A stretch of 64,000 nucleotides of DNA. It comes from Galaxea fascicularis. Lineage: Eukaryota; Cnidaria; Anthozoa; Scleractinia; Euphylliidae. Below the pieces are notes generated by a model. It was not told the DNA's origin and ran no database searches. It was given only the letters and a program-made list of their open reading frames with translations. The stretch is taken from assembly GCA_948470475.1 (NCBI GenBank), contig OX419344.1, positions 22,407,225-22,471,224 on the forward strand, given 5' to 3'. Of the stretch, positions 11,798 through 23,300 are shown piece by piece (the first letter of the stretch is position 1; each line of letters starts with the position of its first letter). A program made the position numbers and the translations under genes.

Positions 11798-13391
11798 CAG
11801 TAAGTGCTTTTTGCGTGCCATGAATAATAATACGCATGAATATGACAGGCCTGGGAAGCTTCTTGCACTGTAAGTAAATGTCCCGAAAACAACAGGCATT
11901 CTACCCGATGGTATTATTTTTGTGAAATGACTAATCCACGTGGCTGAATTTCTTTGTGTGAATAAATTTTTAAATTACAACTGACGCGCCATGTTGCGCT
12001 GAAAGTTAAAGCCCATGGCATAATACAGAGTTCTTAACCTGCCAATGAGAAAAAACGATCTTACACATAATCTACTAATCCACTTTTTACTTTCTTAAAA
12101 CGGTTTTATGCAAGACTATTGTAACTTTAATTAAACCAAAACTGCTACAAATCAACTGTTTTACACTAGCTTGTTTGTACCCTGCACGACATTAAATATT
12201 AAAACGGCAAGATTCAACACTACTTAAATTGTTACTATGGCTGTGTGTGTCCACCTTTAAATCTTGCAAATATTCTGACTTCAGTTACAGTTGTGCTCTG
12301 CAAAAACAATAAATTACGGTTAAGGCTTACCTTTCAAACGCAGCGTTTAAACATCTTTGAACGTCTCAAAAGTTTACTCATCAGCTGTTCTCCAAACAGA
12401 ACCAAATCGTTTCGTTTTGCGTCAACTACATCACATAAGTGTTGTAAGGTCACCGAAAGGCTGTAGGACATCAAAGCTGTGTTTCTGCGGTCTAATGTCA
12501 TCGTGAAAGTCAAGTTAATTGATGCTTTGAACAAGGCAAACTTCCCGCCATCTTGTTTTCGGTTTCTTTTTTAATTTGGGCTGCGCTCGGTCAAAATTCG
12601 GCGGGAAAATAGTTTGACGGCGTAAACCTCGCGATTTGATTGGTTTAGAAGAATTTGTGACTTAAATGCTGACGCATGAATGACGTCACGAGTTAAAGAA
12701 AGCAAAACTGATAACCCAGGGAGGACGTTAAAACGTGGTAAAAATTTGTGTTGCAAACGAATATCCAATTGGCCTTTTATCCGGTTACGCCACGATCAAC
12801 TAGGCTCCACAGATTGGTCTCATGTTTATTTTAAGCTTGATGTGAAGGTTTGCTACAATTAATTTAAATCAGCTAAGAACACGAACAAGACAAACTAGGG
12901 ATAAATGACAAACAAGGATTTAAGTACAAGAATCATTACTTACATCTGGTGACGATGAAGGCTAAATTATCGATGAAATCCAGTGATTAGAAAGTTCAAT
13001 CTCGCTATTTCGTTCGAAGCTTTGTTAATCGTTCTCAAATCTCAAATTACTAAGTTCACTGTCTAAGCCTCTGATTACAAATCTAATAATTATTAACTTT
13101 GAACGGTAACGCAATAGTCATATGTAACTGTTCTCAACAATTTGTACGTTATCAGAGTCCACATGGGCTGCCAAATAGAATCCATTTGTTAAGCACTATC
13201 TCCTTGCTTTAGAAGGACGCGATGTCTTGTTTTCTTTTCGTTTTGTTAATTCGCCGAGATCGGAGAATTTGTAGCTCCTCATTAGTACAACTAAATCGGC
13301 CAGTCTGCAGAGTAAGGCAGAATTCGACGAGATCTCGCGCGTACAGAGCCATTTTTAGCCGCGTGCACCGCGTGCAATACCACCAGGGCGG
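11798..13391. other. Non-coding stretch, nothing recognised
   Basis: Reading frames here are 60-73 codons and overlap on both strands without protein character. The stretch 12540-12700 is a little richer in CpG than its surroundings, but no transcription unit starts there that I can support. Confidence 0.35.
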
Positions 13392-13534
13392 CCCTGGTTG
13401 TTCAAAGGCTGGATAGCGCTATCCACCGGATAAATATCTATCCAGTGGATAGTGCAATTCGCTTTCCCATTACTTATCCACTGGATAGTGATTTATCCGG
13501 TGGATAGCGCTATCCAATGTTTGAACAACCGGGG
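13392..13534. mobile_element. Palindromic foldback MITE, copy 1
   Basis: It begins ccctggttgttcaaaggctg and ends gtttgaacaaccgggg; nested within are ggatagcgctatcc and tatccactggata pairs, so nearly the whole 143 bp can fold on itself. A second copy lies 67 bp away at 13602-13743. Confidence 0.85.
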
Positions 13535-13601
13535 CAAGTCCGGAAATCGTGAGCATGGTTGATGGTATATGCAACTGACGCGTGCAATGTTACGATTCTG
13601 G

Positions 13602-13743
13602 CCCCAGTTGTTCAAAGGCTGGATAGCGCTATACACCGGATAAATATCTATCCAGTGGATAGTGCAATTAGCTTTCCCATTAATTATCCGCTGGATAGTG
13701 ACTTATCCGGTAGATAGCGCTATCCAACGTTTGAACAACCGGG
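13602..13743. mobile_element. Palindromic foldback MITE, copy 2
   Basis: Same element and orientation as 13392-13534, starting ccccagttgttcaaaggctg and ending acgtttgaacaaccggg. A handful of substitutions (for example tacaccgg for tccaccgg) separate the copies, so they are independent insertions or an old tandem duplication. Confidence 0.85.
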
Positions 13744-14755
13744 TCCTCGCAAACGAGGACACATCGTTGCAGAGACATTATTGTTCATGATGTTTTTTGG
13801 GCGCGCAAACACGCGGAACAAAAAATGAATGTTGTGTTTCCATTCTGCGCAAAGGAAACTTTTTTTGCGGACACAAAATTTATGTCCTTTTTCCTTTCAG
13901 CGGAAACTACTCTCCCGTTGAAACCATCAGGGATGAATCGGGTATTTGAGACATGAGGTACAATGTCAATGGGATTTGGTTCAAACGGTTCAGTGCCAAT
14001 GAACTTTTCCAGCTTGGCTCAATATAAAACCTCTGTAAAGGGCGCCTGTCGATGAAAAGGAACGGAGAAAGTCTCAGCCGCAGTGACCGTGACGCTATCT
14101 CAGGCATGAAAACCCGTTTGGTGAGTTTGACGTAATACAGAAATGTAGTTGTTAACCCATATATTTGTTTAACAAAATTAATCAAGCAAAAACTACCCGG
14201 ATCAACATAACGCTGGTTATTCAGTACACCCATGGAGTGTTTTCTTGTAACTTGCTGTGTTTTTATACCGGAAGCAGTGAGAAACAACAACGGTTTCTTG
14301 ACATACATCATTCAATCTTTATTGGACCACATGAAGCAAACTGCGCAAAAATTGGTATGATTTGGAAACTGCTCTATTGTGAAGCTGCTCACGTTTAACG
14401 TTGACTAATACGACCCATCATTTTCATTTGTTCTGACTACTTTTACATTGTTTTCAACCAAGCATAAAAATTCAAGCTTCGCGGTTCGAGTTTTATCTCC
14501 TGTGTAAGAAAAACTAATTGAAATTCCTGAGCTGAGCTTGTAAGCAAGTCTAGTCATCCTGTACCAAACATTTCCCACTGTCAGACACAACTACGTCAAG
14601 AGACATTCAAAGTTATTCTACAGACGTACCTTTAAATAGCTAAAAATCTCCTCATTTTCCTTTTCTCATACTTGTTCTATTATCGTCTTTTTACTCAAGA
14701 CCTTAACGTTCTCGATTTTATGGTTTTCCTATTTTACTGATAATTTATCTTTTAT
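13744..14755. other. Non-coding stretch, possible decayed retroelement
   Basis: A 134-codon minus-strand frame (13907-14311) shows no domain. Just before the LINE-like tail at 14756, the plus strand near 14595-14630 can be read as QETFKVILQTYL and a stop, which resembles the end of an L2/CR1-type reverse transcriptase reading frame; this is weak. Confidence 0.3.
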
Positions 14756-14866
14756 CCTTTAATTAATTGTTAGTCTGGCCCGCCTAGATTAGCCTTAGCT
14801 ACCTGAGGGCCGTCTAATTTTGTTTTTGTAATGTGTGACAAAATAAAATTGAATTGAATTGAATAT
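14756..14866 (+). repeat. Probable 3' end of a non-LTR retrotransposon (L2/CR1-like)
   Basis: The run gtctggcccgcctagattag ... gtgtgacaaaataaaattga ends in repeated attga units (attgaattgaattgaat). A polyadenylation-like segment followed by a short tandem tail is typical of L2/CR1 3' ends. No intact coding sequence accompanies it. Confidence 0.4.
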
Positions 14867-15153
14867 GTTCCCTTCAATTCAAACATAAAATGCATATATA
14901 TTTCCGTGCTAGAACTTCACTGACTCGTTCCCCGTTGTCAACCTTGTTTTTGCAGATGCGCAATTCAATGATTACACAGAAGGCTGGGGATGAGTCAATA
15001 ACCAACCTCGTTTCAGGAGTGACGTTTTTTTCTTCATTTTTGAGCTCATTCTTGCAAAGCGTCAATCACAATCGAGGGGAAGAAGACTATTAACATCGCT
15101 TTCAAGTTTTCAAAGTTTAAAGTAATGTTTCATTTTGATGCGACAGCTGGCAT

Positions 15154-17310
15154 TCAAACAAAATCGTCTTTGTCCTTCTTTGCATATTTTTGTTTCATTT
15201 CTATGATAAGAGCTTTGCTTTCTGTCGCTGTTCGCCTGACACACGGATCATGATTCCAGCAAGAAGACATTAACTCAACCCACTCTGTAGGAGGAACGTG
15301 ATTTCCCCGGCGACACTTTTCTCCTACTCGTCGCGACACTTGCTCTGCACTCATGTAGCTCAGGTCTCGGGAAACTTTCTCGCCAAACCACATTTCCCAC
15401 ATCATCAAGCCGAAGCTGTAGATGTCCGCCTTGGAGTCGTAGGTTTTGGCTTCCTTCACCTCGGGCGCCATGTACAGTGGAGTGCCACACACAGTGCCTG
15501 TTATCATGTGTTTGCACGTGGCCAAACCCAGGTCTGCTACTTTGATGTGGTCGCGCATTGAAATCTGTGAATTCAGTTTCCGATAAACAACTTGGTGTAA
15601 GTCGTTGACTTATCAGATGATGCAAATTACTCAAAAACAAAAACAAACAAAAAATAGCACCTTAGGGAACACGAACTGGCTGAATTTCTTTGTGTGAACC
15701 AAATTTTCAAATGATTGCAAATGAAACACTAGTGTTGCCATGCTACGTTGTAAGGTAAAGCCCATGGCATGATACAAGTAGTGCAGTGAAAAAAAACGCC
15801 CTTAAGCAAGACGCCAGACAATTTTATCAAGATTCACTAAAACGGATTGGATGAGCATACCATACAACAAATCTGAGAGTAATTCATGGGCTGTTCTTTT
15901 AAGCCTCAACGAGAGCTATTAAGGACGTTCGCGTGAAAATGTTCCAACATTGATTTTTTCTGAGACTTTTTCCACTGTAAGATGATGAGTTAGTTATGTA
16001 AGAAATGTAAAAAAAAAAAAAATGGGGGTTACCGACCTCGATTTGGAGAGAACATGCCCCGAAGAATAACCTAAATCTGAAAAAAAAATCGGGCTTCGTT
16101 AGCGAATAAGGCCACAGTGTCTGTAAGCCTAATGAAGTCTTTGAAGTGAAACTTTCTCTGCCAAATATTGGTTAAGTAGACCTGTTAAGTTAATTTAGTC
16201 AACTGGTGAGGTTCCTTAAATAACAAGTTCGCATTTAGCGACCACAGTTCACGCGCCTTGCAGCCGCATGATGGCAGGATTTGCTGTCACGTGGACAGAA
16301 ATACTGAATTTCTTTTAACTTCCCACATTGACTTTGTGTTCATTTTTGGAGATAATTGCAAATAAAATCTGTATCTGGAAAGAAAGTAGGAATCACCGAC
16401 TATTTAAGAGAGTAAACTGAAGGCAAGGGAAACGAAACAGCTACCATCCTTTTACTTGCTTAACTTTCTTCCTCAGCGCACGCGCTCGATGGCTGACGTA
16501 ACATGACCTTGCGACATGGATTTCGTGCGCAGTAGGGATGCGCGTGAACAACAAGTGCGAACGTCCTTAAACTGCCTGGTGTAAAATTTCCGCCAAAATG
16601 TCTTCCATCAAGGAACAAGTTTGGTTAATTTGCTCGTTCGTAACTGAAATAATTACATGGTTGGATGTAAGGGCGAAACTATCAAAATAATAACCATTTT
16701 CAACAACCTTATAGGACATGGGACAATTTCGAGCCTGCAAGCTAAAACGAAATAAAGCAAACCAAACAAAAAAGCTGTTGTAAGACTGTAGAGAGCGAAC
16801 GAGACACAAGTTCCTCTGCGAGAAGCCAGCCCAGGGAAAGGGCAAGGATTGACGATGTGGTGTGACAAAGTAAGTTACAATGACGACAAGAACAGAGTGC
16901 AAACATGAACGACGTATATGTAGGAAAGAAAACAACTTCTTATACCAACCGGGACTAATGGATTATGCCTTGTATTCAAGCAATGAAGGCGATACCCACG
17001 TATGAGACCCGCTTGTGTTTTCCAGTTATGCCACACTACTCTTACCAAAACATTGTCCAGCTTGAGATCCCTGTGAACCATGTCTTTGCCGTGGATGAAC
17101 TCGAGAGCATTCAAAATCTGCTTGCTCCATTGGAAAGTACTGACCACCGCATCCTTTGTTTTCCAAGGTATGGATTCTATGTTGTCGAAGATGTGCTTCT
17201 TGAGACTCTCACTGCACCGTTCAAAAACCAAGGCCAAGGATATCAGACGGTGGCTTTCAACATTCATGACAACTCCATAGAATTCTACAACGTGCTTGTG
17301 CTCCAACTGC
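15154..17310 (-). other. Kinase catalytic exons of the GTPase-kinase gene
   Basis: Exon 17046-17310 runs from KQLEHKHVVEFYG to the catalytic loop HRDLKLDNVL. Exon 15154-15564 begins ISMRDHIKVADLGLA and holds the activation segment TGTVCGTPLYMAPE, the helix-F aspartate region SKADIYSFG, and the end of the domain. The protein stops shortly after the kinase with KKDKDDFV. Lys, Glu, HRD Asp and DxG Asp are all present, so the kinase should be active. Confidence 0.88.
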
Positions 17311-20300
17311 CTGTTTAAGTATTTTTTTTCGTTAGGTTTTTATTTAATTGAACGCGCGACCATCAAAACTACTGATAAATAGAGAACATCACAGAAGGCA
17401 CTTCGGAGTTTCATTCACAGATCATCTCGTGGACTGGAGAAGAAACGAGAGAGTGCGCGCGCGCGAAGTGCGCGGGAGAGCATGGAGTGTGGAGGGAGGT
17501 TATTTGTGTCGATTGGTAACCCAAAGGAGAATGATACAAGTTTCTTTCCATATCGCTTGCATTGATATATGAGGGGGAGGGGGATTGGGACCGGTTGCCC
17601 ATGTTGAGTGCATTGACATATGAGGGGAAGGAGGAGGGGGAGGCCTGTCCCAAGTCCCCCGCCATTTTTTTGGTCGCTTCATTCTCGCCTCGCTCTGCCG
17701 GGTACTATCGTGCCCCGTTTACTAACTGAACGCCTGAAACAGGCTAACATGCAACCAAAGAAACCTTTCAGGGGGACTTAGCAACAAAACACGCGCACTT
17801 ACTTCAACATGGCTGCCTCTCTGAGGAAGGAGGCAACATTGGATGGGCATGGGGTTTGTTTTAGGTTCTTGACAGCCGCCTTTTTCCATCCATGTCCGGG
17901 AGGTTTATATCTTCCTTTATAAACGTCACCATAAGATCCACCGCCAAGGAAGTCGTCGTCTTCCTCCGTCCAACGCACCCTCTTTTTCTCAATTTGGCAC
18001 GAGGGGTACATAACCTGGATCTCTTGCTGGATGGCATCAAACATTAGCTTCTCGTGCAGGTCGTGAACAGCCGTGTGCAAGGGGTCGTGTGCATCCACGA
18101 TCTTTATTGCCTCATCTTGGCTTATGGTAAGATCCCCACACTTCTGCTCGTATTTGGTAATCAGCTCTTTAAGGCACCTCCTTATCATGTTAATTCGCTC
18201 TTTTTCTTGCTCGAATTCTTGCAAAACATGATTGGTAACTTGGTGTTCGATAAACTCACGAATGAACGTTGTTGAAAGTTCCGTTAGAGCCTGACAACAA
18301 TTGTTCCGTAGATTTTTCTCTTTGAAGTGCTTGTCCGCCACCAAGAACCCAAAGACAGGAGCAGAAAGCAGTCCTGCAGCGAAGCCAATAGGGAACAAGA
18401 CAGGCATAAATGCAACCAGCGACACGGCCAGAAATTTCTTCATTCTTGAGTTCAGTGGAGGACTTAGTTTACCGGAAGGAATCTCAAAGGGCGTGAAGTC
18501 ATCCGTTGAGTCGTCAGCGAGAACTCGATCAATCTCCCGAATGTCCTTCTCAAAATCGAAAAAGCCTTGCTTAAAACGCGCTTCGAGATCATCATGGGCT
18601 GTTTTAAAGAGCTTCTCTTTGTTTTCAAGCTCCTGAAGAAATGACTGCAAACGTTGTTCGATACAGGCCTTAAATTTCCCTTTCAGTTTCACGTCACTCT
18701 CTCGTCCATCAATTATGGGCAGATCCCTTTCTGTCCACGTGCAAAATGCACGTCTTACATCATCCGATTGCAAGTAGGATCTCACGCGCCGAGAGATGCC
18801 TTCCACGTGATCGGAGAATGCATCTTCAATCTTACGTATAGGGTTGCCCTTCCTGAGCCTCTCGAGTTTTGATTCAACCTCTTCGCGGTCCTTCAATCGC
18901 TCTTCCCGATTGCGTTTGGTATTTTTTATTTCAGTTTTCACTTGATGTGACATGCTGAGGAGATTGCCACTGATCAAACTGTGAAGATTTGAAAACAGAG
19001 TCGAGATAGTTAAATCGTGTTTCAGACCATGGTTAAGACGTTGCCGTAAGGTTCCCTATATTTAAGCAAAATTGACAGGAAAAACTAACTTCAATGTGGG
19101 GGTCTTAATGAGCAAATTGTTAAATCAGTTAGCTTGTTAGAACACTTTGCGGACATATGGATCGACCCAATCCATAACATATACTTTGCTTTTTTAAATT
19201 CTGGTGATGAGAGGGGAATTTACAATGATGTTGGCCACATAATGCGTTGCCGTTAAAAAGAAAATCATCTCGGGCAAAGAACGAACGCATTTCATACACA
19301 TAACCGAGGATCCTATTCTCGTAAACAAAAGAAGACAACTTGAATTAAACATGGATTCCGGCCTTGTTTAATGAATTTTTGTTGGATGATCCGAAAGCAT
19401 CGCGTTCAACACAGCTTTTTGACTAATTCAACGAATTTGACGAATTTTGACGAATTCTACTAAAAGATTTCTACTAATACCACCAACTATTAAACTAAAA
19501 ACGTCCCGCTGCTTTAGATTATATTAAGATAAAGTGTACTGTTAAGTGTGGCCACTCTTATCCCACTAAGCTACTGGATATTAGCCGTTTGTGTTACCAT
19601 GGCTACTCCATCTCAGTTAATGTCAAGTCGGCCCGAGGGGAAAGAGATGTTGGGTAGAGAGAAGGTGAGGCAGGCGACGGGGATTTGACTGGTTCAAAGA
19701 AATTCTTGTATCTGCAGGCAAATCAAACCAGTGATTTATATAAGAATTTCTAAGGAGAACGCAACCCTGAGGAGAAAAGGGTCAGTCAAACGTCCTGCCC
19801 ACGGGCCAACTACAATCATATTCCTGCCTTTTGCCCTGCCTCCCCCAAGCTCATTAACATAGATAGGTGCATTACTACTGTATAACATTTCTTCAATACC
19901 ATGGTAGAAAAAGGAACCCAAACTTACGTATACAAAAATTCCAGTTTTCTCTCTACACAGAGAGAGAGGAGGCGCTGTATGCCATTAATCAGGTTGTTCA
20001 GATCATCATTCATCACATCAAACTTACGGTGCGCTTGGGCTGCACACGCCACTGACATTCTTATCACTTGGGCTTTCTCATCAAGCTCAGGAATTCTCAT
20101 TTTGAGTTTGGTAACGATGTCTTTTTCAATATTTTTCCTTTCGGTTTCACCGGCAGTTCTTTCAATATCGTCCCACTTGTTGCAGACAAACAAAGCAGAT
20201 TCAGCAGTAATTCCTCTTCGTTTCTGTTCTTGGTACATTTTTATCCATTCGTTTAAGATGAGAAAAAGCTGCAAAATTCAAAAGAATATTTCCTTAAATA

Positions 20301-23300
20301 GCTGAAATGCCTAAGAAAACCAACATCTATTTAGTTTTTTTTTTATATTTTTGTGTGACTTACACGAAGTGTGTAGCCACATTATAGCACGATCGGATTT
20401 ATTTATTTGTCCACGAGAGTGAGCGCCTGCCTCGTGGTCTAGTAAGCCACACATGTACCATTGCGGACCTATTTTCAAGTTAGCTTAAGTGAGGTAAGAT
20501 TAGCATACATGCATACATAAACTTTATGTCAACTCGAATTTAAGAGTAGCTATATAATAAGCTAATGTCTCCAGCACAAACTACATAAATTACAAATATA
20601 AATTACTTAATAGCTACTAATTTACTACTTAATAAATTACTGACAAATAAAACCTTTATAAAGAACGGACTGTGGTTATGAAGCCTTTAACTGGTTACGG
20701 CTCTAACCTTGCGCATTCGGCAATTTGCGTCTAACTTCGAGAATTGCAAAAAACCCCTGTGTGGTGGCCGGCTGTTAATAGCGGCCAGCTTACCCTGTCC
20801 TCCTGTAATCCTCCTGCATTTGGAGTGTTAATCACATACAGAAAAGCAGAGGCTTGAGGCATGTATTGTAAGACAATCTTACTAACGTCCCGTACATCGC
20901 CGATGCCTGGACTGTCAACAATTACTACGCCATTCTACAAGAGGAAAAAACAACAACGTCTTCAGCAACTTAGGGCTTCTTAGTCCACTGATTAACCTCA
21001 TTTAGTTCGTGGTCTTTCTGAATGAAATGTTATCTAGTCTTTGCTAGTTGAAAACCGTTTACCCTTCCCTGATGGAAAGGCTTGTCTAAGAACATAAAAA
21101 ACATGATAGGAACTTTTACGAAGCCCTGACAATCACCGTGGTTGCGGCAGAAACCAGCTGCACCTGCCTGTTTTGGAGATGAGTGTCTCAAAACTAAAAC
21201 AAGAGCAATTACTCTGACTAATCACTAAAGACGCAAACAACACGATGGACCAATCAGATTCCATATGGCAGGCATCGAGCGCGCAAAAATGGGTGCTGGA
21301 AAGTTAGGATTGGTTTTGATTTTTCTTCTCATTGGCTAAGAATGTGACGCTAGTTTTGCCAACCAATCACGGAGCGAAGTAAAACAAAACCAAAGCAAAC
21401 GCGTATTCCTTTCGATACTCAATAGGCCATTTCCGAGTTCGTGTCTGCCTCCTCTTCAAAGCGAGTCTAAGTGCGAAGTTTTTGTTATGAAAATTAGTTT
21501 TCATTCATATGTAAAGTAGAGCTAATTACCATCACAAGAACTTGGCACTTAGACCGGCTCGCTTTGAAGAGGAGGCAGACATGAACTCGGAAATGGCCTA
21601 TTGAAATCCACGCTCAGCGGAATTTAGTGAAAGAGTAAAAAAGGAAACTACATGCTTTGAGAGTAACTGCAAGTTAATACCAGGTTGCTAACTCGCTCAC
21701 ACTTGGAACTGTAAGTCGCACGAACGTCTAAACTTTGTGGGAGATGGTGGTGGGGGAAGCGGGGGGCGGGGGAGGGAGGTGGTGTTGACCACTTTGTAAC
21801 TTACAGGGCCAGAATTACAAAGAGTCAATGTTTTAGCCAGTCGGTAACGGCACCTCCCTTGAACTTACTAGTTCCTTAGAAATAATGTTTCTACCTTCAA
21901 GAGTTCATTTTTGATCTTGATTTCTATTTTTTCGCATCGGCGTTCACCATCGACTGGCTGTTGAATAAACTGCTTTATCCGATCAAATTCTCTCTCTTTT
22001 ATCCTGATAGGCACTCCTTCTGGTTTGTCAAAATGAATCAGTGCCTCTTTTCTTGGTCCATACGATATTTCACAGATTGTCAGAGTGTTTTGCAGGACAC
22101 CGGTTGGCATGACTTCATCATTTAACAAGAGATTTATCAGGCTGCTCTTCCCAGCACTAGTTTCTCCTATTGGAAATACATAAAAAAGCAATACAAGGAA
22201 GAACTGAATGATTTGCGTCTTACCTAAAAGCCCGTGGAAAGGCCTTCAACAGCGTTGAACAACGACATCCAGTTCTGGTAGGTCTAACATGATGGCTGTA
22301 CATTCCGGTCGGCACTGTTGCGAGATGTTGGTTTGATTCATCTGCTAACAAAGCCCTGCACAGCGTTCAAAGAAGCCTAACATGTTGGACCCACCAATCG
22401 GCTGGATGCTGTTGGGCAACAACTTCAAAAGCGTTTAAATGGGCCATAAGGTGTAACCTGACATTATACTAAGATGAATATGGAAATTCTCGTCACTGTA
22501 ATTGGCATAGTTCTTATTGTTCTAGGTTGAAAAATCTGCTTCAGCATCAACACCTTTTATCATTGGCGACTATGTCGTTATTTTCTACTAACTGACTACA
22601 GCATGAAGATTTACATTCTACAGAATGCAAGGGAAAAGTTAAACATGCCACATCAAATAGCAGATAATCATATTCTGTTTCGCTTGAAATCAACTTTGAT
22701 TTTCTACACGTGACTTGAAGAGCGGAGGATCCTTTAGAGTGTCCAAGGCTGCGTTCACACTTGGTATCCGAGCACTAGGGCCCGGGTACCGGCACAAAAT
22801 GGTGCTGTGTTCAGACACTGGGTTCCCAGATATGTTGATATGTTCACATTCACTTCGTCGGACGCCATTTTGAAATCTAGACCACCCTTGAACATAGCAA
22901 GGAATTGTGGGTACGCAAAGCTGTGGTTAGTGGGTTAAGTGCCAGAGAACTCTAACAAAAAACGTGTGCACAAGGAATCAGTGCCCAGTTCAGTACCCGA
23001 GTACAAGGTCAAGACACCGTGCCCGATTCTAGCGTGGTTACTTGAAAAAAGGGTGTGTTCACATTAGTGCCATCAAGAATCGTACTCGAGAACAGTACTC
23101 GGGCACCAAGTGTGAACGCAGCCCAAAAAATGTCTTTATCGAGTAACTGATATCCTTTTTCATAACGAAAATACTTATGAAAAACTACAAAGGAGAACAT
23201 ACGTCAAATGAATTTTTAGTCCGGGGACCGAAAAGCAGACTAACTTTCTAGCAATTTCTTCAAAAAATGGTCTCAGAACTTGGAAAAAGTCTTAATCCAC

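Larger units (their letters stand above)
19928..22166 (-). other. GTPase core exons of the GTPase-kinase gene
   Basis: Three exons carry the switch and specificity motifs. 21895-22166 begins inside the P-loop; its Gly codon is split by the intron at 22167. 20794-20934 carries the G3 motif in NGVVIVDSPGIGDVRD, followed by a strand-rich FLYVINT segment. 19928-20268 carries G4 in ALFVCNKWDD. The spacing of about 90 residues from G1 to G3 and 70 from G3 to G4 suits large dynamin-type GTPases rather than small Ras-type ones. A G2 threonine is probably in MPTGVLQNTLTICEISYG. Confidence 0.85.

Noticed and set aside
13907..14311. 134-codon minus-strand frame
   Set aside because: No recognisable domain, no splice context, and it lies in repeat-like DNA before a LINE tail.
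15275..15646. 123-codon minus-strand and 87-codon plus-strand frames
   Set aside because: They are shadows, in other frames, of the last kinase exon.
17348..17682. Overlapping frames in a GC-rich stretch
   Set aside because: This is intron between kinase exons 17046-17310 and 17803-18978; it contains purine-rich duplicated text (atatgagggggagggggatt) and no domain.
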